A stretch of DNA of 64,000 nt, taken from assembly GCF_038806765.1 (NCBI RefSeq), contig NZ_CP152389.1, positions 3,286,001 through 3,350,000 on the forward strand, read 5' to 3'. This DNA is from Mucilaginibacter sp. CSA2-8R. GTDB taxonomy: Bacteria > Bacteroidota > Bacteroidia > Sphingobacteriales > Sphingobacteriaceae. Shown here piece by piece: positions 45,075 to 53,047 of the stretch. Under the pieces are notes generated by a model. The model was not told where the DNA came from and ran no database searches. It saw only the letters and a program-made list of their open reading frames with translations. Positions within the stretch are counted from its first letter, which is position 1. The number at the start of each line of letters is the position of its first letter. The translations under genes were made by a program, and so were the position numbers.

Positions 45075-48023
45075 ATGCTAATCAACGTCCACAGCAACTA
45101 CAGCCTGCAATACGGCACTATTCCTATCCGCGAACTGGTAAATGAACTAATTTTAAACGGGTACCAGGCAGCGGTCTTAACTGATATTAACAATACCAGC
45201 GCTGTTTTAGACTTCATTGAAGAGTGTCAGCAAAAACAGTTCACTGGCCTTGCAGGTGCAGAATTCAGGAATGATGACCAATTACTATTTATTGCTATTG
45301 CCCGCAACAATGACGGCTTTAGAGAAATTAACGAGTACCTGACCCAGTACAATCAATTAAAGAAGCCGTTCCCTATACAGGCACCAGAGTGGCAAAACGT
45401 ATATGTGTTATATCCATTTCGGCAAACGCTCGATGGGTTGCGTGAGTATGAATACTTAGGTATTAGACCTGCTCAGATAAACAAGCTGTTTGGTAAACCT
45501 AAGGCTTTTATTGAGCGGTTGGTTATCTGGTCGCCAGTGACTGTCAAGGCGCGGAGTGACTTTGACCTGCACCGACAGTTAGTTGCCATCAAGCACAACG
45601 CACTGATTGATCACCTGCAGCCAGGACAAATGGCAAGGACAGATGAAGTATTGCTGTCCGTTCAGGAACTCGTCACTTTTTACAGCGCCTATCCTAAAAT
45701 CATCTACAATACAGATCATTTACTGTCAAACTGCCGATTTGACTTTGACTTTGTTACCTGTAAAAATAAAAAGACTTTTACCAATAGTGCTTCTAACGAC
45801 AAATTGCTGCTGGAAAAGTACGCAATGGAAGGATGGGCAGACCGATATGGCAAAAAGCATAAAGAGGCATTGAAGCGGCTCAAGCATGAATTGGAGATCA
45901 TCGACAAGTTAGGTTTCTCAGCCTATTTTTTAACTACGCATGATGTAGTGAGTTATGCCACGCGCAGAGGCTTCTATCATGTAGGCAGGGGCAGTGGAGC
46001 CAATAGCATCGTGGCTTATTGCATGCGAATTACTGATGTCTGCCCTATAGAACTGGACCTTTACTTTGAGCGCTTTCTCAACCCCAAACGCAATGCGCCT
46101 CCTGATTTTGATTTGGACTTCAGTTGGAAGGAACGGGACGAAATCTTTGATTATATCTTTAAACGCTACGACCCTAAGCATACAGCGCTACTGGGCATGA
46201 TGACCACCTTTCAAGACCGAAGTATCATTAGGGAGCTAGGTAAAGTCTATGGCCTTCCTAAGCGGGATATTGATATTATGATCGAATCACCCAAAGATAT
46301 TCGTGCTGACGACCAAATCGCAAGGAAGATCTTAAAAGTATTTGAAAGGATTAGTGATTTCCCGCACAACAGAAGCATTCATGCCGGAGGTGTTTTAATC
46401 AGCGAAATTCCGATTGCTTATTACACGGCATTAGACCTGCCACCTAAAGGACTGCTGACTACCCAGTTTGATATGTACACAGCTGCCAAAGCAGGCTTTG
46501 AAAAGTTGGACATCCTAAGTCAGCGCGGTATTGGGCATATTAGGGAAACGGTGGATATTATACGTCAAAATAGTGGCAAAGCAGTTGACATTCATGATAT
46601 CCCAAGTATTAAAAAAGATGTCAATGTCAATACGCAGCTCAAGAGCGGGGATACGATCGGCTGCTTTTATATCGAGAGCCCTGCTATGCGTGGCGTACTC
46701 AGCAAATTGCGTTGCAGTGATTACTTAACCTTAGTCGCAGCTTCCAGCATTATACGCCCAGGCGTTGGTAGTAGCGGTATGATGGATGAATACATCAGGC
46801 GCTTTCATAATCCCGACAAAGTAGAATATTTACACCCAGTTTTAAAAGAACAGCTGCGGGAAACATACGGCGTCATGGTTTACCAGGAAGATGTATTAAA
46901 GGTTGCCCACCACTATGCAGGGCTGGACCTTGCTGATGCGGATGTCTTGCGAAGGCTCATGTCAGGCAAGACCCGTGGAGCGCATCATCTGCCTGAGATT
47001 CAGGATAAGTTTTTTGCAGGCAGTAAAGCACTGGAACGGCCAGAAACAACAACCAACGAACTATGGAGGCAGATTTCCAGTTTTGCAGGCTATTCTTTTT
47101 CCAAAGCCCATTCAGCCAGCTATGCCGTAGAAAGCTACCAAAGCTTATATCTTAAAACATACTTTCCTAAAGAGTTCATGGTGGCAGTGATCAATAACGA
47201 GGGTGGTTTTTATCAAAAATGGCTCTATGTCGCAGAGGCTCGCAAATCAGGAGCAATAGTTCACCTGCCGTGCGTCAATAACAGTCAGGACAAAGCTATT
47301 ATTCGCGGGGATGACGTTTATTTAGGATTGAACCTCATTCAAGGACTTGAAACTGCTGTTCTGGGTAACATCATCAATGCCCGCCAGGAAGAAGGTATAT
47401 TTACTTCTATAGAAAATTTTATCGAGCGGACAGGCATCACCTTACAACAGGCTTTGTTGCTTTTAAGGAGTGGTGCATTACGTTTTACCGGACAAAATAA
47501 AAAGGCACTCATGTGGCTGGTCAATATAATCTTTGAAAAACGTAGACAAGTTAAAAGCATTGTTCCTGGCTCGAGAGCACTAATGCGTCCGCAAGCCGTT
47601 GAAATTACCATACCACAGTTCCAGTCATTCAGCGAAGAGGACTTTTTTGACGAAATGGAGTTCTTACGTTTCTCGCTATCGCTCTCCCCTTTTACCATGC
47701 TGCAAACTAACTTTCGCGGTCAAATAGGCGCACGTGATTTGCTTAACCATACAGGCAAAGTTGTAAAGATGCTGGGGCTTTACGTCACTGCGAAACCAAC
47801 AAGAACTAAAAAAGGCGAAACAATGGCATTCGGCACTTTCTTAGATAGAGACGGCGCATTCTTTGACACTGTGCATTTCCCGGCAGTTCTAGCCAAACAT
47901 CCTTTCCAAAAAGGAGGTTTATACCTCATCTTAGGGAAGATAACAGAAAGCTTCGGCTTTCCTTCAATTATCGTAGAAAAGATGGCAGTTTTACCCATTA
48001 AGCCTGATCCTCGCTTTAGCTAA
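45075..48023 (+). CDS. DnaE-type DNA polymerase III alpha subunit (error-prone, mobile type)
   Basis: The 982-aa polymerase is shorter than housekeeping DnaE (about 1150). The PHP domain begins LINVHSNYSL, where the first His of HxH is Asn, so its exonuclease site is likely dead. The palm has GRGSGANS (about 304-311) and PDFDLDF with D343 and D345, and the later block SFAGYSFSKAHSASYAVESY is typical. A C-terminal OB-like part follows. I chose the ATG at 45075; a GTG at 45072 abuts the stop of the Y-family gene. It resembles DnaE2-type partners of ImuB. Confidence 0.9.
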   Translation: MLINVHSNYSLQYGTIPIRELVNELILNGYQAAVLTDINNTSAVLDFIEECQQKQFTGLAGAEFRNDDQLLFIAIARNNDGFREINEYLTQYNQLKKPFPIQAPEWQNVYVLYPFRQTLDGLREYEYLGIRPAQINKLFGKPKAFIERLVIWSPVTVKARSDFDLHRQLVAIKHNALIDHLQPGQMARTDEVLLSVQELVTFYSAYPKIIYNTDHLLSNCRFDFDFVTCKNKKTFTNSASNDKLLLEKYAMEGWADRYGKKHKEALKRLKHELEIIDKLGFSAYFLTTHDVVSYATRRGFYHVGRGSGANSIVAYCMRITDVCPIELDLYFERFLNPKRNAPPDFDLDFSWKERDEIFDYIFKRYDPKHTALLGMMTTFQDRSIIRELGKVYGLPKRDIDIMIESPKDIRADDQIARKILKVFERISDFPHNRSIHAGGVLISEIPIAYYTALDLPPKGLLTTQFDMYTAAKAGFEKLDILSQRGIGHIRETVDIIRQNSGKAVDIHDIPSIKKDVNVNTQLKSGDTIGCFYIESPAMRGVLSKLRCSDYLTLVAASSIIRPGVGSSGMMDEYIRRFHNPDKVEYLHPVLKEQLRETYGVMVYQEDVLKVAHHYAGLDLADADVLRRLMSGKTRGAHHLPEIQDKFFAGSKALERPETTTNELWRQISSFAGYSFSKAHSASYAVESYQSLYLKTYFPKEFMVAVINNEGGFYQKWLYVAEARKSGAIVHLPCVNNSQDKAIIRGDDVYLGLNLIQGLETAVLGNIINARQEEGIFTSIENFIERTGITLQQALLLLRSGALRFTGQNKKALMWLVNIIFEKRRQVKSIVPGSRALMRPQAVEITIPQFQSFSEEDFFDEMEFLRFSLSLSPFTMLQTNFRGQIGARDLLNHTGKVVKMLGLYVTAKPTRTKKGETMAFGTFLDRDGAFFDTVHFPAVLAKHPFQKGGLYLILGKITESFGFPSIIVEKMAVLPIKPDPRFS

Positions 48024-48028
48024 ATAAA

Positions 48029-48514
48029 ATGACAAACCTATTTTACAACCCGTTCCTTCCGGTTAACAATACCGCTGTTAGCCGGTTAATTGAAAATGAG
48101 ACACCTTATATAGTGATCCAGCGCTTTGAATGGCCCGGAGTACCATTTAACAAAGGTTTTTTGATTACAGCGTATAGCCAGGAACATGAGGCTGAGTTGC
48201 ATGTAAGAGAACTGGCTCCAAATGAAGGCAAACTGCAGAACCTATTGGATGAAACGGATTGTGAGAAGATCATTGCACTTACAGGGATAGGTTCAGGCTA
48301 CTTTGTTTTCTTTAACGGCACCATTGATCTTGCTCATGAGAAAAAACTACAAAAGGCATATGTCAAGAACGTGCACGGATATATTAAGTATATTCGTATG
48401 CCTAAGGATGGCGGATATGACGTGCGTATATTTGTTGAGCATGGCCGGGTTAAAGCGACCATAACTTCAGGAACAAACAGCCATACGGCATTCTTTTATA
48501 CCATGATTAAATAA
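48029..48514 (+). CDS. Unknown 161-aa protein in the translesion operon
   Basis: I do not recognise this protein. It is soluble, has a mixed alpha/beta pattern (YIVIQRFEWPGVPFNKGF, then IALTGIGSGYFVFFNG), and ends TAFFYTMIK. It lies 5 bp after the DnaE-like gene and 6 bp before the SRAP gene, so it is cotranscribed. In other mutasomes a third gene, ImuA, links the two polymerases; this protein has no RecA-like motifs and would be an unrelated accessory factor. This is inference from position. Confidence 0.72.
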   Translation: MTNLFYNPFLPVNNTAVSRLIENETPYIVIQRFEWPGVPFNKGFLITAYSQEHEAELHVRELAPNEGKLQNLLDETDCEKIIALTGIGSGYFVFFNGTIDLAHEKKLQKAYVKNVHGYIKYIRMPKDGGYDVRIFVEHGRVKATITSGTNSHTAFFYTMIK

Positions 48515-48520
48515 GATATT

Positions 48521-49333
48521 ATGTGCAGAGATATCAGTTTACACGCAGACATTCAGATTGTGACCCGTGACTTCAGAGGTGTAAAAATATCACCTGAGGT
48601 GACGCAGCATTCTGACCAAATGGTTCACGTAACCTGCGAGGTACTGCCACATTACCCGATACTCACTAACCGTGGTGAGTTACTGCTCGAAAATATGAGT
48701 TGGGGAATTATTCCTGCTTATGAAAAAGACCCAAAGCAGCGACAACTTCGACGCCGTAACATGGTGAACGCACAGTCAGAGCGCATTCTTGGCGACCATA
48801 AGTCCTACTGGTACAAGCTGCGCAACAAGCGTTGCCTTATTCCGGTGACGGGTATCTATGAGCACCGTAAGGTCGCGGGTTTTAAAAACAAAATCCCTTA
48901 CCTGGTTAATGAAAAAGGGCGTGATGGTTTTTATGTACCAGCACTCTACCAGATCAGTGAAGAAGTAGATCAGGAAACAGGTGAGATTTATAAGGAAAGT
49001 TCGTTCACTATGATTACCAGGGCAGCCAATGAACTAATGATGTGGATTCACAATGATGGCGATAATAAGCACCGTATGCCACTATTTCTGACGCCTGAAT
49101 TAGAGAAAGCATGGTTGCAGGCTGATTTAAGTGAAAACGATATGACAGAGATTTTTCAGTTCCGTATGCCGTCTGATGGCTTGGATCATCATCCGGTATT
49201 TACCATTAGAAGCAACAAACCGCAACCGGATGGCAAGCCTAAAGATGCATTGTATGAATGGGAGGGCAAGCTACCTGTATTTAATCAGGAAAGTGCTTCT
49301 TCAGGTTCTGACAAGCAAACTTCTTTATTTTAG
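48521..49333 (+). CDS. SRAP/HMCES-family abasic-site shield protein (YedK-like)
   Basis: The 270-aa protein starts MCRD, so Cys2 becomes the N-terminal nucleophile after Met removal. Other catalytic residues are in place: N83 in MVNAQSERI, E114 in GIYEHR and H184 in NKHRMPLFL. SRAP proteins form a covalent thiazolidine link to abasic sites in single-stranded DNA and protect it. As the last gene of the translesion operon it would guard gaps left by the two polymerases. Confidence 0.92.
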   Translation: MCRDISLHADIQIVTRDFRGVKISPEVTQHSDQMVHVTCEVLPHYPILTNRGELLLENMSWGIIPAYEKDPKQRQLRRRNMVNAQSERILGDHKSYWYKLRNKRCLIPVTGIYEHRKVAGFKNKIPYLVNEKGRDGFYVPALYQISEEVDQETGEIYKESSFTMITRAANELMMWIHNDGDNKHRMPLFLTPELEKAWLQADLSENDMTEIFQFRMPSDGLDHHPVFTIRSNKPQPDGKPKDALYEWEGKLPVFNQESASSGSDKQTSLF

Positions 49334-49570
49334 TTGAATCTTATAAATACTGCTCGGTTCTAGCATGACTTTAATATGAGAACATGGCATCTTTCCTGGT
49401 TCTAAAACACCATCTGTATCTAACCATTAGAAGCCGAAACTGTAAAATTCTTGTTTAATCAATTTCATGGGAAATTACTTGACAGGCCACCAAACATCCA
49501 TCAATCTTTTTCGGACTTATAATGCTTGAGTGGTGTGATGTAACCCACAATCCGCAAAACCAATATTCAC

Positions 49571-49622
49571 TTACACTTAACTAAAAGTGGGTATAAAACC
49601 CCAAAATTTATGTGAAGTGTAG
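49571..49622. repeat. 52-bp nested palindrome, copy 2
   Basis: Outer arms TTACACTT (49571-49578) and AAGTGTAG (49615-49622); inner box GGGTATAAAACCCC (49589-49602) sits on the same centre. Confidence 0.75.
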
Positions 49623-49769
49623 TTGAAAATGACTCGACACACTTCTTATTCGCTATTCTCAATCCAATCTTTATTTACATAAGTTGTCTGAGCAGTTATT
49701 CAACAGTCTTGCCTTGTAAAGAATGATGGACGACGGTTAAGTATTATTCATTCTCAAAATACCGATTAC

Positions 49770-49821
49770 CTACAGTTCATATGAAGGGGATATAAAAACC
49801 CCATTTTTGATAAAAGTGTAG
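49770..49821. repeat. 52-bp nested palindrome, copy 3
   Basis: Outer arms CTACAGTT (49770-49777) and AAGTGTAG (49814-49821); inner box GGGGATATAAAAACCCC (49786-49802). It is followed after 15 bp by the 58-bp element. Confidence 0.75.
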
Positions 49822-49836
49822 TTGTAAATATATTTC

Positions 49837-49894
49837 TTAATCCAAGATTTTTCTTACCTGTTTAAAGTAACGTTTTTAAGAATCTCTGGATTAA
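49837..49894. repeat. 58-bp element with TTAATCCA/TGGATTAA ends, copy 1
   Basis: Terminal inverted repeats TTAATCCA (49837-49844) and TGGATTAA (49887-49894) bound 58 bp. A second copy of equal length with the same first 14 bases and an internal TAAAGTAA lies at 51177-51234. Confidence 0.75.
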
Positions 49895-49969
49895 CCAACG
49901 TTTCCTTTAGTGATTACAGCAACCGTGTTATTAATTCTGCTTAGATTTAAGGCTAGTTTAATATACCAC

Positions 49970-51001
49970 ATGAGAGCTTGTTTAATTCTGTCGGTCGCTG
50001 CGTTGTTACTGAGCTTAACGACTTATGCCCAAAATGACGTTCAATTAGGTGGATTTAAAGGTAGCGTAAAATCCATAAAACATTACACTGGTGGCAAACT
50101 CATCAAAGCTTCAAGTTATGATAGGAACAGTCGTATAACAGTTATAGCGTTGTATTGTGATGGGAAGGAAACACCATGCGGTTATTCTAAGATTTGGTAT
50201 AACGCTGCCGGAAAAAGAACTAGGGTGACCGATGATGACTTTACAACAAGCTACGCTTATGATGATGCAGGTAATCTTTTAGAAGAAACGCAAGCTCATT
50301 CCTCCTCTGGCAATTTATTCAGCAAAATCGCTTACAGTTACATTAACAGACAAAAGGCGACTTCGAAACAATACGAGTATATAGGCAAAGTGGAAAGACT
50401 ACGATACTCGTCGTCTTTTGAGTACGACCATAAAAGTCGGTTAACTAAGGAAATCAAGGATAATTACACGCTGTACCCTTCAACACTTGCTATCTACAGT
50501 TCGGAAACCATAACGTACACTTACGATAGTAATAATAACTTACTGAGCAAATCAACCTTTAACAGCGCAGGTCGGCTATTATCTTCTGATGAATATCATT
50601 TTGACTCATTTAATAGAAAGATCAAATATATCTCCCGGTCTGAGCATCATGAGTTTGATTATCAAGAAGAGTATGAATATAATCGAAAAGGCCAATTAGC
50701 TAAGATAACCAATAGCGATTTGAATGGAAGTAAAAACCACGAATTGAAAAGGATTTACGATAAGGCAGGCAACGAAATCACCTTATTAGGTTACAATAAC
50801 AAAACAGGAAAAGTAAGCAAAACTGTGTACGAATACAATGCTTTAAACCAGGTGTCGGTTGAAACAGACTATCTGGAAGACGATCTGAATACTAAGAAAG
50901 TGTACGAGTATGATAAAGCCGGCAATAAAACATCACAAACACATTTTAATAAAACGGGCAGCAAGGTTGTCTCTATTCAAGATTCCATTGAATATTACTG
51001 A
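49970..51001 (+). CDS. Exported YD-repeat-like protein, 343 aa
   Basis: I chose the ATG at 49970 because it gives a clean signal peptide (ACLILSVAALLLSLTTYAQ). The mature protein is a chain of YD/RHS-like units: YDDAGNLLEE, YDSNNNLLSK, YNRKGQLAK, YDKAGNE, YNALNQVS, YDKAGNKTSQ. It lacks the RHS core cap and any toxin domain, so it is a short surface or periplasmic repeat protein common in Bacteroidota rather than a polymorphic toxin. A 52-bp palindrome and a 58-bp element lie upstream. Confidence 0.75.
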   Translation: MRACLILSVAALLLSLTTYAQNDVQLGGFKGSVKSIKHYTGGKLIKASSYDRNSRITVIALYCDGKETPCGYSKIWYNAAGKRTRVTDDDFTTSYAYDDAGNLLEETQAHSSSGNLFSKIAYSYINRQKATSKQYEYIGKVERLRYSSSFEYDHKSRLTKEIKDNYTLYPSTLAIYSSETITYTYDSNNNLLSKSTFNSAGRLLSSDEYHFDSFNRKIKYISRSEHHEFDYQEEYEYNRKGQLAKITNSDLNGSKNHELKRIYDKAGNEITLLGYNNKTGKVSKTVYEYNALNQVSVETDYLEDDLNTKKVYEYDKAGNKTSQTHFNKTGSKVVSIQDSIEYY

Positions 51002-51106
51002 TATACGTCGCTTGCCGTATCTAATCAGTTATTTCAGTTCTGCATTCTCATCAGCATCAAGAAATAGGACTTCTCAAAAAATCATGGATTATCAAATCTA
51101 AAGTTT

Positions 51107-51158
51107 GGACACTTTTCAATAGAGGTCCTATAAAATAACCCTTTTCATAAAACTGTCC
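51107..51158. repeat. 52-bp nested palindrome, copy 4
   Basis: Outer arms GGACACTT (51107-51114) and AACTGTCC (51151-51158) are nearly complementary; inner box GGTCC-TATAAAATA-ACCC (51124-51141) is degenerate. The 58-bp element follows after 18 bp, as with copy 3. Confidence 0.6.
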
Positions 51159-51176
51159 ATTTTATGTTTTCGGCTT

Positions 51177-51234
51177 TTAATCCAAGATTTTATATACCCG
51201 CATAAAGTAAATAAATTGATTAATTGTGGATTAA
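51177..51234. repeat. 58-bp element with TTAATCCA/TGGATTAA ends, copy 2
   Basis: Same ends and length as 49837-49894, and both copies have TAAAGTAA near the middle. It ends 22 bp before the ATG at 51257. Confidence 0.75.
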
Positions 51235-51256
51235 GCAAGTTATAATTGTAAATACG

Positions 51257-51562
51257 ATGCCTAACGATTTACCACAGTTGCTGTTTCTGCAAGTTGTATA
51301 TATCTTAATCATGGCGCTCATCATTAGATACAAACTTAAAAAAGGGCAATCTGCTATATTTTATTGGTTAATAGCAGCTTTGTATCTTTTCGTAGCAATT
51401 TGCCTATTACACGAGTACATTACGATGCCGACTATTGGTGAAGGTGGAACTTGGTTTGCAATTGAGATGTATGGTATGTTTGTACCTGGATTACTTGTTG
51501 GTGCAGCCTTGATAGCTCTCTTTGTCGATTATGTTAGACGAGACTTTAAAACAAAAAGATAA
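51257..51562 (+). CDS. Small membrane protein, 101 aa
   Basis: The protein has three TM helices (about residues 6-24, 34-52 and 73-93) and a basic C-terminus (DYVRRDFKTKR). I chose the ATG at 51257 (MPNDLPQLLF), just behind the 58-bp element; a frame from 51224 would run through that element. It is the last island gene. Function unknown. Confidence 0.6.
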   Translation: MPNDLPQLLFLQVVYILIMALIIRYKLKKGQSAIFYWLIAALYLFVAICLLHEYITMPTIGEGGTWFAIEMYGMFVPGLLVGAALIALFVDYVRRDFKTKR

Positions 51563-51897
51563 CATTGATTCAAAGTTCATATCGCCACTATCAACTGGAA
51601 ATGAAATCACTTTGGAATTGAGCAAATTAGAGAATTATGGAATTACTGAGCAAAGTTATGTTTAGTAGCTGCTGAAGGGCATGAAAGACTAAGCATAAAC
51701 ACTACCTCTTCCACTACCATACATTTATTCCGTTTCCATTCTTGCTTAATTACTATAACCGTGTATGGGCATCATAAATCTTTTATTCACTTAAACTTAG
51801 GAAATATGGTAGATACATCATGAAATACATTTCACCATTAGAAGCTAAATCCGTAAATTAGCACTACAGTTCATTAATTTATTAATCCGGTTACTCT
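51563..51897. other. Gene-free right end of the island
   Basis: About 335 bp before the right arm boxes hold no supported gene. Short frames exist but none has family character or a start context. Confidence 0.4.
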
Positions 51898-51917
51898 GTT
51901 TGCACACTGTTTGCACA
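51898..51917 (+). promoter_or_regulatory. Two GTTTGCACA boxes, likely integrase arm sites (right)
   Basis: GTTTGCACA at 51898-51906 and 51909-51917, starts 11 bp apart as at the left end. They lie 37 bp before attR and have the same orientation as the left pair. Confidence 0.6.
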
Positions 51918-51954
51918 GACGTCTCTAGATGCATCGAAATAGGCTTTCAACACG

Positions 51955-52022
51955 TAGCTCAGCTGGATAGAGCAACTGCCTTCTAAGCAGTAGGTCTCAG
52001 GTTCGAATCCTGATGGGATCAC
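51955..52022 (+). repeat. attR: tRNA-Arg 3' fragment, 68 bp
   Basis: This copy is identical to 16952-17019. The seven bases before it do not pair with TGGGATC, so the acceptor stem cannot form and it is not a functional tRNA. Confidence 0.92.
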
Positions 52023-52048
52023 AAAGTGTATACTAAGAATCTTTATGC

Positions 52049-52080
52049 CCCTTTAAGTAGCTTATTTAAAGGGTTTTTTT
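52049..52080 (+). terminator. Original terminator of the tRNA-Arg gene
   Basis: CCCTTTAA (52049-52056) pairs with TTAAAGGG (52066-52073), followed by seven T. It lies just outside attR, where the tRNA terminator would be before insertion. Confidence 0.75.
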
Positions 52081-52163
52081 ATTAACTACCCCCTCGAGTA
52101 CCCTTTGTAAAGCCAAATTTCTGAACATCTATTACATGTTTCTCCTTTAGGTGTTCGATAGTA

Positions 52164-52194
52164 GCATAACATGCTATTAAATAACATGTTATGC
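52164..52194. repeat. 10-bp inverted repeat GCATAACATG/CATGTTATGC
   Basis: Perfect arms with an 11-bp AT spacer. There is no T-run, so an operator or recombinase site is more likely than a terminator. Confidence 0.65.
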
Positions 52195-52274
52195 AATAAC
52201 TAACGCAGACTTTCGAAAAACTAAAATCAACGCTATAAAAAGCGCAAAAAAGCATTTTTCAAATTAAATTTTAG

Positions 52275-52442
52275 TTTGCGTCCGCAACACCACTTTTTAA
52301 AGGCGTAACAATCAAAACTTTAAGCAAAATCTTGGGACACACCAAACATGCTACAGATCAAATATTTACCCGCGCCGTAGAAAAGACACTTCAGGCAGAT
52401 AGGAAGAAGTTAAAAGAAAAACTACCTGGAGAGATATCGTAA
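52275..52442 (+). pseudogene. Fossil C-terminus of a second tyrosine integrase
   Basis: The plus-strand frame reads GVTIKTLSKILGHTKHATDQ, then IFTRAV and a Lys-rich end with stop at 52440, which is the end of a Bacteroidota integrase (LGHT, then the nucleophile block). The nucleophile Tyr is Phe in QIFTR. A TAG precedes the conserved FAS segment, and the rest of the gene is gone. It lies 252 bp outside attR. Confidence 0.78.
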
Positions 52443-52445
52443 AAA

Positions 52446-52487
52446 ATTGAATAGCACAGGGGTCGATTGCCGCTTGTGCTATTCAAT
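52446..52487. terminator. 13-bp inverted repeat after the integrase fossil
   Basis: ATTGAATAGCACA (52446-52458) and TGTGCTATTCAAT (52475-52487) pair perfectly across 16 bp. It starts 4 bp after the fossil's stop and could be its old terminator; T-runs are short. Confidence 0.55.
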
Positions 52488-52573
52488 GCATTTTAACATA
52501 TTCTGAATCAAATTTGCAAACAGCTACAGATTGCTAGTTAATCTCCAATGTAAAGATGCGTCACCTTAAAAAA

Positions 52574-53047
52574 TTACGCTTGCACAATTCTTTTTTCAAT
52601 TTGAGTTAATGAGTTTGCAACTCCATCACGCTGTTCTGTCAACAATTTAATGTGATCAGAATGATCTGCGAAGTCGGCAATCAGTTCATCGTATTTAGCA
52701 ATAACGGCGCGCTCCCCGGTTGTAATTGCTTTCAAAATCTCTTGATCGTCGTTGCTGGAGAATGCTTGCTTAACATTTAGCCAGGCACGATGCAGACCTC
52801 CAAGTAGTCCACCGTTTTCATTATCGGCCTCACCACCGTGTGCTTCAATATGTTCTTTCAATTCTGAAGCATATACGATACGTTCCCCCGAAGTTTGAGA
52901 TAGAAATGCTTTTAGATCCTGGGATTCTGTTGCCTCGGATGCTGACTGATAACCTTCCTTTCCGTCATTAACAAGGACTAACAGACCTTTCAAATCATTA
53001 ATGATTTGTTCCTTAGTTTTTAGAGATGATGTTTTAATGCTTTCCAT
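52574..53047 (-). CDS. DUF2383 / PA2169-family four-helix protein
   Basis: The 157-aa protein is wholly helical and fits the PA2169 family: INDLKGLLVLVNDGKEGYQ, GERIVYASELKEHIEAHGG, and GERAVIAKYDELIAD with ferritin-like Glu/His spacing. These proteins are stress-associated and resemble ferritin-like bundles; the function is not established. It is the first intact gene outside the island and is transcribed toward attR. Confidence 0.85.
   Translation of the reverse strand: MESIKTSSLKTKEQIINDLKGLLVLVNDGKEGYQSASEATESQDLKAFLSQTSGERIVYASELKEHIEAHGGEADNENGGLLGGLHRAWLNVKQAFSSNDDQEILKAITTGERAVIAKYDELIADFADHSDHIKLLTEQRDGVANSLTQIEKRIVQA

Larger units (their letters stand above)
49334..49969. other. 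636-bp region with nested palindromes
   Basis: No gene is supported. The region contains two of the four 52-bp nested palindromes (49571-49622, 49770-49821) and one 58-bp inverted-repeat element (49837-49894). It separates the SRAP gene from the exported YD-repeat-like gene. Confidence 0.6.
17020..52022. mobile_element. 35-kb integrative genomic island in tRNA-Arg
   Basis: The island is bounded by the perfect 68-bp repeat and begins with a tyrosine integrase. Its genes are AT-richer than the flanking chromosomal genes and are mostly nucleases, ATPases, regulators and orphan proteins. I found no relaxase, coupling protein, T4SS, replication initiator or phage structural gene, so it is either mobilised by other elements or no longer mobile. 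ArdC and a truncated N6-methylase are typical cargo of Bacteroidota conjugative elements and may be inherited from one. The exact ends inside the repeats cannot be set from one sequence. Confidence 0.9.

Noticed and set aside
49970..51001. RHS polymorphic toxin
   Set aside because: The YD-like repeats are few, there is no RHS core motif or C-terminal toxin domain, and no immunity gene follows.
51945..52022. Second tRNA-Arg gene
   Set aside because: The 5' acceptor strand is missing and the bases in its place do not pair, so it is an att fragment and not a tRNA.
17020..52022. Conjugative element or prophage
   Set aside because: No relaxase, coupling protein, T4SS, capsid, tail or terminase gene is visible; ArdC alone does not prove conjugation.
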